Below, in pieces: positions 1 through 9,505 of a stretch of DNA of 64,000 bases. Under the pieces are notes generated by a model, which was given only the letters and a program-made list of their open reading frames with translations, was not told the origin of the DNA and searched no databases. A program made the translations under genes and the position numbers. The stretch is from assembly GCA_914767885.1 (NCBI GenBank), contig CAJZBQ010000006.1, forward strand, positions 186,001 through 250,000, given 5' to 3'. This DNA is from Blepharisma stoltei. Lineage: Eukaryota > Ciliophora > Heterotrichea > Heterotrichida > Blepharismidae. How positions within the stretch are numbered: the stretch's first letter is position 1; every line of letters starts with the position of its first letter.

Positions 1-457
1 AATAATAATTTTTTAATTAAATTTCTAATTAATTCTTTTTACACTTTAGACAGCCCATATTTTAAACATAAGTCTTATAAATTAAATAAAATTTTTACTT
101 TTGGCATTTGTAAATTTTTTAGAAATTGAAAAGCGAACTCCCTCCATAAGTAGGGTAAAAGCATTTTGTGCACTCAAAGAGCAGAGAAATTAACAAAATC
201 CATAACAAATTTTTATCTAATTACAGAAACTTATTTGATTCAATTTTTCTTTATTTGCAAAAAGGATATTAAAAGTTTATTCCCCTTTTTATTAATTCAT
301 CAAAGTCGCTTTCACTCAAATAAAGTGCTTCAAAATATGAAAATGCCACCAAGAGAAGGAAAAATGATATTTATCACATCTCTTGTGTAATTATTAGTTG
401 CCATATTAGAGAATTAAATAAAGACCGAGTTTGCTTAACACCAATTAAGCAAAATTA
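1..457. other. gene-free AT-rich stretch, possible decayed MITE
   Basis: No convincing gene. Bases 45-165 contain TTTTAAACATAAG, a TTTGTAAATTTTTT tract and GCGAACTCCCTCC in the same order as the interior and one end of the CTCCC/CCGTGAG MITE family found elsewhere in the window. This may be an old, eroded copy cut by the window edge. A short open frame at 166-390 has no family features and no ATG start. Confidence 0.35.
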
Positions 458-712
458 TTAAGCTGTTGCTGAGAGGAGCTTTGCAACAAATGCCTGAAGC
501 TCGTTCTCGTCCACAGTTCCACTTCCATCAACGTCGAGGCCTGAGAATTCTTCATTCATCTGGTCTTCAGTGATGGCATTCATGCCGTGATCAGTGATCA
601 TTTTTGCGATTGCAGATTTGAATTCATCTCTATCAAGAGCACCTGAGCCGTCGGTGTCTGCAAAGGAGAAAATGTCTTTGGTTATTTGGAGTACACGTTC
701 TTGATCAACCAT
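458..712 (-). CDS. small two-EF-hand calcium-binding protein
   Basis: An 84-residue protein with an ATG start and TAA stop. It carries two canonical EF-hand loops, DTDGSGALDRDE at about residues 19-30 and DVDGSGTVDENE at about 59-70. Each has acidic residues at loop positions 1, 3 and 5, glycine at 6 and glutamate at 12, so both should bind calcium. It has half the length of calmodulin and matches a single EF-hand pair, as in small calcium sensors. No intron, signal peptide or membrane segment is seen. The specific partner cannot be told. The frame contains no UGA codon. Confidence 0.85.
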   Translation of the reverse strand: MVDQERVLQITKDIFSFADTDGSGALDRDEFKSAIAKMITDHGMNAITEDQMNEEFSGLDVDGSGTVDENELQAFVAKLLSATA

Positions 713-1514
713 TTATTAATTATTACGAGTCGTAGCTTTTGGAGCCAAAATGGACAATTTATAACTTCAACAAGCTCTATTTGGCTGATTATTGCAATTT
801 CAGCAGCAAGGCAATTATAAAAAACTCAAAAGCCTTCATTTGGGTTAAAAACTTGTGTAAATTCAAGAAGTAATTGAAGATGCCAATTTCATGTTGAAAC
901 GATATTTGTAGCTCTGGTTAAAAGTTTTCCAATAAGCACAAGCTAAATCCAACAATCTTAAGCATCAAATGAACTCGAAGAAATCTTAAAACATCTTACT
1001 TTATGGAAATCAAGAAATTGAACTTATCTCTTCGACTAATTAACCTTAAGTGATTAATTTCCATGCTAGCAGGTGTATAAAGTCCTAAATTGGTAAATTT
1101 TGATCTTAAGAAACAAACTTAGAAAATTTAACTGAAAATGGATGGAGTTGCATAATTGAAATGAGATCTTAAAGATGAATTTTGTTAATAAAAGTAGATA
1201 TGATTTGAGTTGATAATTTTAGGAGACTAACTATGCAATTTAATAGAAAAAGGTTTGCAAAGAAAAATTCAATAATTCATGCAATTATAAATAGAAATCG
1301 ATTAATAACCGAATTAAGTATAATTTAATCTAGCCCAAATTATCCTTAATCTCATATTTAATCTTGAATTACTTATAGCAGCTTCAATAAGTTTTAAGTT
1401 CTTCTTTTCTTTAAAGAATAATAGCAGAAAAAATGCTAAAAATACCTATAGAAGGGTTTGCTTACATGTTGACTCTAAATCAGCATTGCATAATTCCATA
1501 TAAATTTATAATAA
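713..1514. other. gene-free AT-rich intergenic stretch
   Basis: About 800 bases between two minus-strand genes. No extended open frame, tRNA-like fold or inverted-repeat element was recognised on either strand. It should hold the upstream region of the EF-hand gene and the 3' end of the next gene. Confidence 0.6.
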
Positions 1515-2327
1515 TTAATCATAGATATTTTCCTTAATATCACTTTGATTTAAAGAAATACTTGCATTTGCAGAATTCAACTCTAAGCTTGGAATCAACG
1601 GTCTTACTCTATCATGAGGAGGGGATTTAAAATCAAAATGCTTAAATATCACAGAGTTCCCAACATCTTTAAATGGAATATTCAGTTTCGTGAAGCTTAG
1701 CATCCCAGAAACCACAGCAACTTCATCAGCTAGACTCTTGGACTTGCATCGATTTTTTTGAGATAAAATTTTTTCATTTCTTTCAGATAGCACTGGAGTA
1801 AACGTATATTTCGGCTTCGACTGATTTTTTATCTTTTCTTTCTTAATTTCGATCTCTTTGGCGTTATTGTATAGCCTTGAACCAATATCATCGGTAGAAA
1901 TTTTGGGAGAACTTCGAGATTTGCTGCTTGAAAATGAATTTCCTTTGGTAGGAGTGCTATTACTTCTTTTAATTGGAGTGCTTTGAATAGGAGTAGGGCA
2001 AGGCTTTATTGGAGTTGAAGGTCTTTTTGCACATGGAGTTTGAGATCTTCTGCGGCCTCGATCAGAGTCAGAACATACAACTGAATTTCTTGGAATCGGA
2101 ATTTTGGATTCACTTGTATTTAGATCGATACTTCTAGAAACGAATGGACTACTTGATCTGTTTTGGTAGCATATTTGAAATTTTTGTATTTTTTTCACTG
2201 AGTAATTTGAAAATTTTATGATGTGCTTTCATACCAGAAATGCTTTGAGAGATCTTTTAGTAGAAATACTTTTTAAGAATAACAATCCCCCTTTTATAAT
2301 CAGCGATTTAGAATCTTTGACTTCCAT
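1515..2327 (-). CDS. unrecognised basic Ser/Pro-rich protein
   Basis: A 270-residue protein. The ATG at 2325-2327 is in frame with the rest when one TGA (near 2218-2220) is read as tryptophan; a reading that stops at UGA would begin at a non-ATG codon and lose 43 residues. The middle third is low complexity, rich in serine, lysine and TP/SP pairs (SQTPCAKRPSTPIKPCPTP and similar), so it is probably phosphorylated and unstructured. The last 80 residues are more ordered (AVVSGMLSFTKLNIPFKDVG). No known domain recognised. The codon usage and open frame across a UGA support a real gene. Confidence 0.65.
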
Positions 2328-3096
2328 GTTTAAATTATGAATCTCAAATTCTACTTATTATCTTATATTTTAAATTGAGATTGCATTTTATTTTGAGCGC
2401 GATTCATTTTTGAAAGCTAAGTTTATTTAACTTTTTAAGACAAGAAGCTATAGTAAAAATGAAAATATTAAGAAAAATGCTATCATGAAAATATAAGCCT
2501 GATTACGAGTAATGACTTTTATAAATTAGATAAAACATATTATTCTTAACTGGGAAATTTTCTAAACATTTTATTTTAAATAATTATATAATAATTTCAC
2601 AGTAAATTTAAAGTTAAATTACTATCAAATATATTTCTCTATTTATTTAAAGCAATTTTATTTCAATTAAGAATTGTACAGAAAATTATAAAAATTGTAT
2701 AAAATAAGCTCTTTCCAAAAAATACTAAACTAGCAAGATAAACTAATCAGTCTCTTGCACAAAATTATTTTAACTACCTTATGAAGCTATGGACAAATAA
2801 GTCCGGTTGAAAATATGGAACAACCAAGAAAGAGGTCGGGTGGTATCTTTGATAAATTCATTTAAACCCTGAAATATCGGCCCCAGCCTTGATGTTATAC
2901 ACAGAAGAGTCTTACTAACCTTCTTATACCTCAAAAATAATTTAATTAGGCTAAGGCTTCCAAAAGATCCAAGGGTGTCACATAAAGAATTAAAATTCAA
3001 AATTTTCACTCTGGATTTTGAATATTCTTTTAGTAGCTTAACAGCTATAAGAGCTCAGTCTAGAAGAGAAATTTATAAGATAATTTATGATTAATC
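2328..3096. other. gene-free stretch downstream of histone H2A
   Basis: Very AT-rich up to about 2750. At 2779-3070 the minus strand has an open frame of about 97 codons, with one UGA read as Trp, that runs into a TAA before any ATG and begins only about 30 bases past the H2A stop. With no start codon and no room for an upstream exon, it is more likely a gene fragment or chance frame than a working gene. Confidence 0.4.
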
Positions 3097-3519
3097 TTAA
3101 GCTTCAACTGTTTTTTCTTTGGGTACGATCAACAAATTCTTATGAATATGGGGGATAACTCCACCTCCAGAAATAGTGGCCTTGATTAAAGTGTCCAACT
3201 CTTCGTCTCCTCTAATAGCCAGCTGGATATGTCTTGGGCTGATTCTTTTGGTCTTCATGTCCTTACTTGCGTTTCCTGCCAATTCTAAAACTTCAGCAGT
3301 TAAGTATTCCAAAACTGCACCTGTATAGACTGCAGCAGTTGCACCGACTCTATGAGAAGCTAGCATTCTTGTTTTTAGAAGTCTATGAATTCTTCCTACT
3401 GGGAATTGAAGCCCAGCCTTGATAGATCTTGATGTAGGATTTCTTTTATGTTTTCCAGCAGCTACTTTTCCTCCTTTGCCTCCTTTTCCTTTTCCGCCAG
3501 CCTAAGTAAATTTTACCAT
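3097..3519 (-). CDS. H2A: histone H2A
   Basis: A 135-residue core histone H2A. The start ATG is at 3517-3519 and is followed at once by a 15-nt intron at 3502-3516 (GTAAAATTTACTTAG); exon 2 then starts A-G-G-K-G-K-G-G-K. The histone fold includes the family signatures [13 protein letters not shown] and the H2A stretch ending NLLIVPKEK. The N-terminal tail is Gly/Lys-rich, as usual. It packages nuclear DNA as an H2A-H2B dimer. The C-terminal SQ motif of H2A.X is absent; the protein ends KTVEA. The intron splitting the start codon from the rest is a good marker of heterotrich 15-nt introns. Confidence 0.97.
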
Positions 3520-3958
3520 TTAAATAGTAAATTATAACTCAGCCATAAAATGGTTAAAATATTAGACTTGTCTTTAATTTTGATTGGCCCTTCAAAAGTA
3601 GATATCAAAAAATGGAACAGTTTTAAACATCTGGTTAAATTGCTGGTTTAAACTCCAAATTGTGCTGATTTTAAAGAAATTAGCATATTTTTAAGTTTAA
3701 AAAATGAAATAATAAATAATTGTGCATTTTTTATAAAAATAATTTTGACATACTCTTTTTCTTATAAAAATGATAAATAATTTTAAACATATTCGCAAAA
3801 ATAGCATAGACTAGCCAGAGACGATCATATAAATCAGTTTATTCACTCTAAACCCAATCTTCTGGCTACTTATATAGATCTTATATAAGCAGTCAAAATT
3901 TCCTATCATCTAATCTCTGGATTCTTATAATTTACATTACTCACAAAATTTAATAAAT
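3520..3958. other. intergenic stretch, histone promoter side
   Basis: Upstream region of the H2A gene and 3' side of the next minus-strand gene. AT-rich, with no gene and no clear promoter motif that I can defend. Confidence 0.5.
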
Positions 3959-4240
3959 TTATGCTCTTCTTTTACTTTGTGAAGAAAGAGTTTCCCTCAT
4001 ATAGCTTGGTCTTGCGTCAAAAGACCTTAATTCTGGGCCAGTTGAAAGGTTTTCAAAGTTACCTCGATGGCTAAATTGTTCCCGGCAGCTTGCACTTCCA
4101 GATCTTGGCTTTAGATTATTGCTGCTTTTAGATCTTGAAGATCTTAACGAATCTTGATAGCAGTCATTTTTTGGCTCACGAGAACTGCTTAGTCTATTTT
4201 TGGAAGAACTAAATGAAGAAAAAATTACTGAATTATCCAA
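3959..4240 (-). CDS. unrecognised Ser/Arg-rich small protein (start uncertain)
   Basis: An open frame of at least 93 codons ending in TAA, very rich in serine, arginine and asparagine, with repeated SSR/SRS groups. No domain recognised. There is no ATG at its 5' edge: the frame stays open up to a TAA at 4298-4300. An ATG lies in the same frame at 4322-4324 beyond that TAA, and no GT...AG segment of 15 or 16 nt bridges them. The true start may need an unseen intron or IES, or the gene may be broken. The low-complexity composition resembles the neighbouring unrecognised proteins. Confidence 0.4.
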   Translation of the reverse strand: MDNSVIFSSFSSSKNRLSSSREPKNDCYQDSLRSSRSKSSNNLKPRSGSASCREQFSHRGNFENLSTGPELRSFDARPSYMRETLSSQSKRRA

Positions 4241-4339
4241 GCCAATTCTGGACTCTGAGTTCGATCTAGTGATTGTTTGTACGTAGTTGGTTTTTTCTTA
4301 GGTTTTTCAATTTTTTACTGTCATTGCAATAGCATAGTG

Positions 4340-4515
4340 TGATTTTAATGCTTATTTAATAAATAATTTTTTTTAAAAAAAAATTATCAGTGAGCAAAAT
4401 CCTTCTGCTTGCTCTAAAAAGTTTGTTTTCTGGTTTTAAAAAATCGTAGCTTAATTTAAATTACTTATATATAAAATAATATTTAAATTTTAAATTGTTT
4501 TGCTCGCTCTTAAAT
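4340..4515. mobile_element. possible eroded CTCCC/CCGTGAG-family MITE
   Basis: Contains GTGAGCAAAAT near 4390 and TTTTGCTCGCTC near 4498 in opposite orientation, around an AT-rich core with TTTAAAATAATATTT-type sequence. This matches the ends and interior of the main MITE family in outline, but the CTCCCC ends are not intact. It lies just past the stop codon of the next minus-strand gene. Confidence 0.35.
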
Positions 4516-4518
4516 GTG

Positions 4519-5328
4519 CTAATTTTCTGAAATAAGTATTTCCCAGCACCCTTTTCTTCCCCTTACTGAAGATATCGATGAGACATTTAAACCATGCGAG
4601 ATCAAGTGAAATTTCAGCTTTTCTGAGTCTCCGGAGCCAGGGAAATATCGAATTTGCACACTTCCCTTTCCATTGCATTTTCCTTCAATATCATTCATTT
4701 CCAAATCAGCCTTTACAATATGCCATCCTTTACAAATGTCTTTTAGTGTATTCATATCATCATAAGGCTTCAGTCCAGAAATCGAAATAGTCTCAATCTG
4801 GGCTTCATTTGGCTTTGGCAATGTTGATTCGCATGGCTGCTTGATATTGAGCTCTTTAAGTCTTCTTGCGTTTATCTGTAGGATTTTTTCTCTTGAGGAA
4901 GAAACTTTCGGAATTATTACAGAGCTTGGCTTGGCTTTGGTCCCGTCGAACGATTTATAAATAATTTCGCTATTTTCAGATACCTGTTTTATTTTTTTTG
5001 TGCTTGAACTTCTGCTGTCACTTCTAATTATGTTATTTTCGTTGTAATCGCCAAAAAGCTCCTCTGCAGATCTGTCTCTGCGATGGGATTGGCTAGCTCT
5101 GACTCTTCTTTCTGATAAATTGAGCATATTGAAGTCAAGCCTTCCATTTCTATTTGTGCCTGAAGGATTCTTTTTTTGATTGATTGCAGGAGATGAGTGC
5201 AAGCTATTTTCATTGTTTCTTTGTGTTGGGATTTCTTGTTTAGAAGGAGTCTTGAGACCCAAGCGAGAACTTATGATTTTGGATTTCATTACCGTTAAAA
5301 TGTTAAAATGGATTCCAATATTTCTCAT
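4519..5328 (-). CDS. unrecognised protein with conserved-looking C-terminal region
   Basis: A 269-residue protein if the ATG at 5326-5328 is used; a second in-frame ATG at 5287-5289 would give 256 residues, and I cannot decide between them. The N-terminal 150 residues are polar, with RR/SS-rich stretches. The last 90 residues (from GLKPYDDMNTLKDICKGWHI) look folded, with alternating hydrophobic strands, and could be a small RNA-binding-like or ferredoxin-like domain, but I do not recognise a family. No UGA codon, intron or IES is needed. The stop is TAG at 4519-4521. Confidence 0.65.
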   Translation of the reverse strand: MRNIGIHFNILTVMKSKIISSRLGLKTPSKQEIPTQRNNENSLHSSPAINQKKNPSGTNRNGRLDFNMLNLSERRVRASQSHRRDRSAEELFGDYNENNIIRSDSRSSSTKKIKQVSENSEIIYKSFDGTKAKPSSVIIPKVSSSREKILQINARRLKELNIKQPCESTLPKPNEAQIETISISGLKPYDDMNTLKDICKGWHIVKADLEMNDIEGKCNGKGSVQIRYFPGSGDSEKLKFHLISHGLNVSSISSVRGRKGCWEILISEN

Positions 5329-5657
5329 AAAATATGCACCTTTATGCAAGTCTGAAATAGTTACTTATCAATTATTTTGAGGCTGATTCGGAATTTTATT
5401 ATATATGAATCACTCACTTGTAAATAGTTAAATATTAATAGTTAATTAAGAGAAATATAAGGAAATATAAATTAAGATTGATTAGTTAATTTTTTATATA
5501 ATAATTTTAAGAAAATAAATAGTTTTGTTTCAGGAATGAACTTATAATTTATGCTTGAAGGGAAAAATGGAACTCCATATTAGTGTGAGTAATTATATCA
5601 ATAAAATTAGAAAAACTTCCACAGAATTTTATGTAGTAGATTTTATACTTACTTAAG
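5329..5657. other. divergent intergenic region
   Basis: Separates a minus-strand gene from the plus-strand VAP-like gene, so both promoters should lie here. AT-rich, no recognised element. Confidence 0.5.
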
Positions 5658-6338
5658 ATGGCAGAGCAAACGCTAAATAAATCTCGAGAATTAATTCAAC
5701 TTACTCCAAACAGCAAGCTTATTTTCCAACACAGCTCTGAAAAAGTGACTACATTTCTCGCTTTAAATAACACTACATCATCGAAAATTGCTTTTAAGTT
5801 AAAGACAACTTCTCCATATGATTTCACTGTTTGTCCATCTAAAGGATTTATTACTCCATATTCATGCACCAAAGTTAAGATCATACTCTTACCTATTTCC
5901 GGTGTGCAAAAGAGACGTCACAAGTTTCTTGTTCAAGCCAAAAGTGCCACTACCAACGATTTTACAAAAATTGATTGAAAAGATCCGAATATTGAAGTTC
6001 ATAAATTACGCGTTGTCTTTGAAAATTTATGCCTATATCTAATAACTGAGTGTGTGAGCTCTAGTTAATAAGCCTATAGAATAATAATATTAATATAAAT
6101 AGGGATATCTCCGGACGATATAAATTCAGACTTAGATAGCATTAAAACGACTCGAAGCGAAACTTTGTATACTGAAAGCGATAAAAATGAAAATCCAGAT
6201 TTTTTTGCGCCTTTAAAAGCGACCAAGAAACGGAAAAGAAAAGGGAAACGAAGAAGACTAGGAGGTTACGGAAAGCTGCATATAATGCTAGCTTTCATCA
6301 TTGGAATTTTAGTTGGAATTTTTGGAAGCGTTTATTAA
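5658..6338 (+). CDS. VAP-family MSP-domain protein, ER membrane anchored
   Basis: A 204-residue protein after removal of one IES (6036-6101). Residues 11 to about 120 form an MSP/VAP immunoglobulin-like domain (LIFQHSSEKVTTFLALNNTT, then FKLKTTSPYDFTVCPSKGFI), the fold that binds FFAT motifs at ER contact sites. A UGA at 5976-5978 is read as Trp (K-I-D-W-K-D-P). A basic KKRKRKGKRRR stretch precedes a C-terminal membrane segment, MLAFIIGILVGIFGSVY, giving the tail-anchored layout of VAP proteins. Without IES removal the frame ends before the anchor. The gene converges on the TFIIB-like gene, with only 43 bases between the stops. Confidence 0.85.
6036..6101. other. TA-flanked IES, 66 bp, in the VAP-like gene
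   Basis: TA at 6034-6035 and TA at 6100-6101. The segment holds several stop codons. Removing it with one TA kept joins ...E-N-L-C-L to G-I-S-P-D-D-I in frame, and the whole CDS becomes 615 nt, a multiple of three. Confidence 0.8.
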
Positions 6339-6381
6339 TGGGATAATAAAATTATAAGAAAGGTATTAATTTTAACATTTT

Positions 6382-7549
6382 TTAATAGGTAGCTGCATAT
6401 TTTGACAAAGATAACCCTAAAGCATCGGAAAGTTCTTGCTTTTCCAGGTCTAAAAGTGAAAGAGAAGGAAGAGAAGGGTTTTCAGGGGGTTGCATTCCTG
6501 AAATCAAAGACAACAGTCGTACACTATATTGTTTAGAAACGATAATGTTAGGTTGCTTACTCCCCTATCCGAAAGCAACCAAAAATCCCTATAAAGAAAC
6601 CCTCTGTGAGTGAATAGAAAATTTGTTATAAAAGATATTTGATATATCAGTGTTAATTAGAATAATGAAATCTTAGCTAATTGTGCTAGATTTTAATAGC
6701 TCGCATCCTAAAACATAAATATTACAAATTAATTTATTTTTTTGATTTCAAATTTATTTTTTTTAAAATGCGAAAAAAAATTTATAAAATTTATTGAAAA
6801 ATTAAAAAAATAGCGAAACTCCATTATTGGACAAAATTTTTTATCGCTAACGGGGGTAGAGTTAGCATTGAGCAATTCTTGCTGTTGCGCTAGCAATTTA
6901 TCATATGACTTTTTTCTTTTCATAGGAAATGTGTTAAATTCGTAGTTGTATCCGCACTCATCAAGAGCTTTATTATATGCTGATAAAGCGGCAGCCCGCG
7001 GAGTCTCACCATCTGCAAGTTTTAGCAGCTCAAACGCCTTTTCTCTAACTCTTTAACTAAATGATGAGATATGCTTTGATAATATATTGAAAGAAATTGT
7101 AAATTTTTTTGTTTTAATTTTTTTTGATAATATTTAAAATTAGAGTTATTTATTATTAAAAGTTACCAATAAAAAAAAGCACAGCAGATTTTGTTTATTA
7201 CCAAGTAAAAAGTAAGAGAATTGTCTCCAGAATATTCCTTCAGGAATTTTTCCAAATAATTTGTTTTGAGAGTCTCGATTGGGGTTATTGCATCGCCAAT
7301 ATGCATCTTAGAAAACGCATGGAAAATTTTTTTGCGATCAATCCCCATCATCTCTGCCACATCAGAGACAGAATACGGGATTCCTCTTTTTCTTGACGCC
7401 GACAGTAATCCAACAGCAGCAGATACCTTTAAGAGCTTTGTAACCTTATCAGCACATTCTAGGCCTATTTTTACCGATTCTTCAAGAAGCCCTTTCGGAA
7501 TTTTAATGCGCTTTAGATGAGTCTCAATTGTTTTGGCTCGTCTCTCCAT
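6382..7549 (-). CDS. TFIIB-like cyclin-fold protein
   Basis: A 231-residue protein once a 167-bp IES (7048-7214) and a 305-bp MITE (6560-6864) are removed; the total is then exactly 696 nt. The first half resembles a TFIIB/TFB cyclin-fold repeat: IKIPKGLLEESVKIGLE, then AAVGLLSASRKRGIPYSVSD with AEMMGIDRKKIFHAF. After the first junction the protein reads N-S-L-R-E-K-A-F-E-L-L-K-L-A-D-G, like the start of a second repeat. No N-terminal zinc ribbon is seen, so it may be a divergent relative rather than general TFIIB. The start at 7549 (M-E-R-R-A-K) is chosen because upstream sequence overlaps the ankyrin gene, whose stop is 43 bases away. Confidence 0.65.
6560..6864. mobile_element. MITE (CTCCC/CCGTGAG family) acting as IES, 305 bp
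   Basis: Bounded by TA at 6558-6559 and 6863-6864; the ends read TTACTCCCC and GGGGGTAGAGTTAG. The interior shows the family features: an internal CCCTCTGTGAGTGAAT box, ATATATCAGTGTTAATTAGAATAATGAAATC, TTTTAAAATGCG and long A/T runs. It interrupts the TFIIB-like gene; excision at TA joins L-L-N-A to K-Q-P-N-I in frame. Confidence 0.85.
7048..7214. other. TA-flanked IES, 167 bp, in the TFIIB-like gene
   Basis: TA at 7046-7047 and 7213-7214. The AT-rich segment has stops in the coding frame. Excision joins G-D-N-S-L to R-E-K-A-F-E-L-L-K on the minus strand and keeps the frame. Confidence 0.8.
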
Positions 7550-7592
7550 TTTATTAGCATTTCTCAGATTACGGGAATATAAACTTATATCA

Positions 7593-8564
7593 TTATTGAA
7601 TAGCGCAAACTGCAGGATCATCTTCAGGCTTTCTTGCTTGTGGTTTTACCCTTGTTGCTAAGGCTCTGATTAAATCAGGGTGTTTAGCAGCAAACACGTC
7701 TTTGGCTTCTTGAGAGACTATTTCATTGACAGTCTGCCCATGGTTATTTTTGATTTGTATTGATGCTCCTTTTCTCAGCAGTGCCACAGCTACGTCAGCG
7801 TGGTTGTTTTTAACTGCAATGTGCAATGGAGTGTCCCCTTCGATATTTTTTGAATTCAAAAAAGGCACCTCAATCGCTAGCAAAATCTCAACCAGCTCAG
7901 AATGACCGTGCAAAGCAGCTTCATGGACAATATTGTTGTTAAAGTTATTAACTACTGTTGGGTCCTGATTATGCTGTAGTAAAAATTGAATCACTTTGGC
8001 ATACCCTTGGGCTGCTGCTAATAATAAAGTATCATTTCCGTCTGAGTTCTTTTGGCCTGGCCTTGCACCGTGAGCTAATAGAATTTCTACGATATCTCTA
8101 GCTATTGTATCACGCCCAGGTGTTAATAAAAGAATGTGAAGAGGAGTATTATGCTTTATGTCTAAAGCAGAAGGCAATGCACCATTTTCACATAAAATCT
8201 CAACAAGCTCAGACTTATACCTTTCACAGGCCAGATGCAGAGCTGTGTGTCCTGAGTTTGTAGCAATGTTAGGATTGGCACGGTGTTCTAGAAGAAGCTG
8301 GGCAACTTGTCTGCCTGAGTCTTTTCGGAGAGCTACATAATGAAGTGGGGTAGCTCCTAAGTTGTTTTGTAGGTTAGGATCCCAACCATTTTCTAGCAGA
8401 AGAGCAATGCATGCAAGCTCATTTCTCTTGACTTCAACAGCGATGTGAAGAAGAGAATTCCCTTGGCTGTCTCTGATATCTGGACGAGCTTCCATTCTTC
8501 CTATTGCTCTGTCAAGCTCACCTCGGTCTCCTGCTTTAACTGATCGAAAAGGGCCTGTTTCCAT
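7593..8564 (-). CDS. ankyrin-repeat protein
   Basis: A 323-residue protein made almost entirely of ankyrin repeats of about 33 residues. Seven or eight can be counted, with the core motif clear in NSLLHIAVEVKRNE, ATPLHYVALRKDS, HTALHLACERYKSE, NTPLHILLL and DTPLHIAVKNNHA. Repeats begin near residue 34 and run to about 295; the last 25 residues are polar. Ankyrin stacks bind partner proteins; no catalytic domain is attached, so the role is unknown. ATG start at 8562-8564, stop TAA at 7593-7595, no introns or IESs. The coding sequence is notably less AT-rich than its flanks. Confidence 0.95.
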   Translation of the reverse strand: METGPFRSVKAGDRGELDRAIGRMEARPDIRDSQGNSLLHIAVEVKRNELACIALLLENGWDPNLQNNLGATPLHYVALRKDSGRQVAQLLLEHRANPNIATNSGHTALHLACERYKSELVEILCENGALPSALDIKHNTPLHILLLTPGRDTIARDIVEILLAHGARPGQKNSDGNDTLLLAAAQGYAKVIQFLLQHNQDPTVVNNFNNNIVHEAALHGHSELVEILLAIEVPFLNSKNIEGDTPLHIAVKNNHADVAVALLRKGASIQIKNNHGQTVNEIVSQEAKDVFAAKHPDLIRALATRVKPQARKPEDDPAVCAIQ

Positions 8565-8945
8565 TATACTTTTTTTAGTTTATTGAATATTTTAAATCAT
8601 TTATGTAAAAATTGAAAATAATAGCAGGTTTTTTTAGCATGATCGTCTCTATATAAATAAATTTCTATTAATTTATTGGTGTTTATGTTTTGTTTATTTT
8701 TATTAGAGATCGCAGGTTTATATTTTATTCAGTTCGGAAACAAGAAAAAAATCAATTTAATGGTTTTTAACCTATATTTTGTAGTGCTCAGAAGAAATAA
8801 CAAATTTTTATTAATATAAAGACTAAAATTGTTATTTTATGAGATACTAATTTCATTCTTTCATATACCCTATTGTTCCCATGTCAGATAAAGCTGGTTT
8901 TTAGCAAAATCGAGAAAATTATAAAATTTAATATTTTTACACTTA
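8565..8945. other. AT-rich intergenic stretch
   Basis: Upstream of the ankyrin gene; no gene or clear element recognised before the GC-richer repeat that begins near 8950. Confidence 0.5.
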
Positions 8946-8949
8946 GTTA

Positions 8950-9400
8950 GATAATAGAAAAGCTCCATGCCGGGATCCCAAAATCCTTATTCCCTTCTAT
9001 TTTGTTCCATTCGTCTGCTTCACCGACATCGTAGCGCGACCTTCAAAGTCTTCCTCTTACCAGACACGGGCCTGCTTCCTAGTAGTCGGAAAGTTTGGAT
9101 CACCGTGCCGTACTTCAATATGGTTGCCCCACGATTGAAAATTCAAAAGTGTTGAATTCTGATCGACTCTCGGCTAAGATGGCGATCCGTATCCCAGGGC
9201 ATAACTCCTGGTTTCACGCTGTGGAACAGTCTCGATTGTAAAAACGCCATTGACGCCGCTAGGAAACCCTTTCAAACTCCAACGCATCTTCCTCTGAGGT
9301 AAAAACTTGATTTGAGTAAAGCCTGCAGCCAACCCTAAATTGCTCTTCACCAAACCAAGAAAAACTCAGCCAGATACATATATAGACGCCAGCCTCCCTT
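8950..9400 (-). repeat. GC-rich retroposon-like repeat, family A, copy 1
   Basis: GC-rich compared with its AT-rich surroundings. It matches, in opposite orientation, the insertion in the Piwi gene at 17323-17849. Shared blocks in order on this strand are AAGCTCC, CCTTATTCCCT, CCTTCAAAGTC, GGAAAGTTTGG then TCACCGTGCCGTAC, GACTCTCGGC (GACTTTCGGC in the other copy), CCCAGGGC then ACTCCTGGTTTC, GAGGTAAAA and GCCAGATA. The left edge ACTTAGTTAGATAATAG looks like a decayed version of the TTAAC repeats that terminate the Piwi copy. No long open frame, so a non-autonomous element such as a SINE or a 3' LINE piece is the simplest reading. Confidence 0.7.
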
Positions 9401-9505
9401 CCTCAAAGTCCTCAACACTTTTTCAGATCTCTCAGCTACATGAGTTAAGAGTGTGTGTAGATTCACAACGCCATTTTATTATATTAAAATTTAATATTAA
9501 AAAGT

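Noticed and set aside
166-390. 74-codon plus-strand open frame
   Set aside because: No ATG at its edge, lysine/phenylalanine-rich composition typical of AT-rich non-coding DNA, and partly within a MITE-like stretch.
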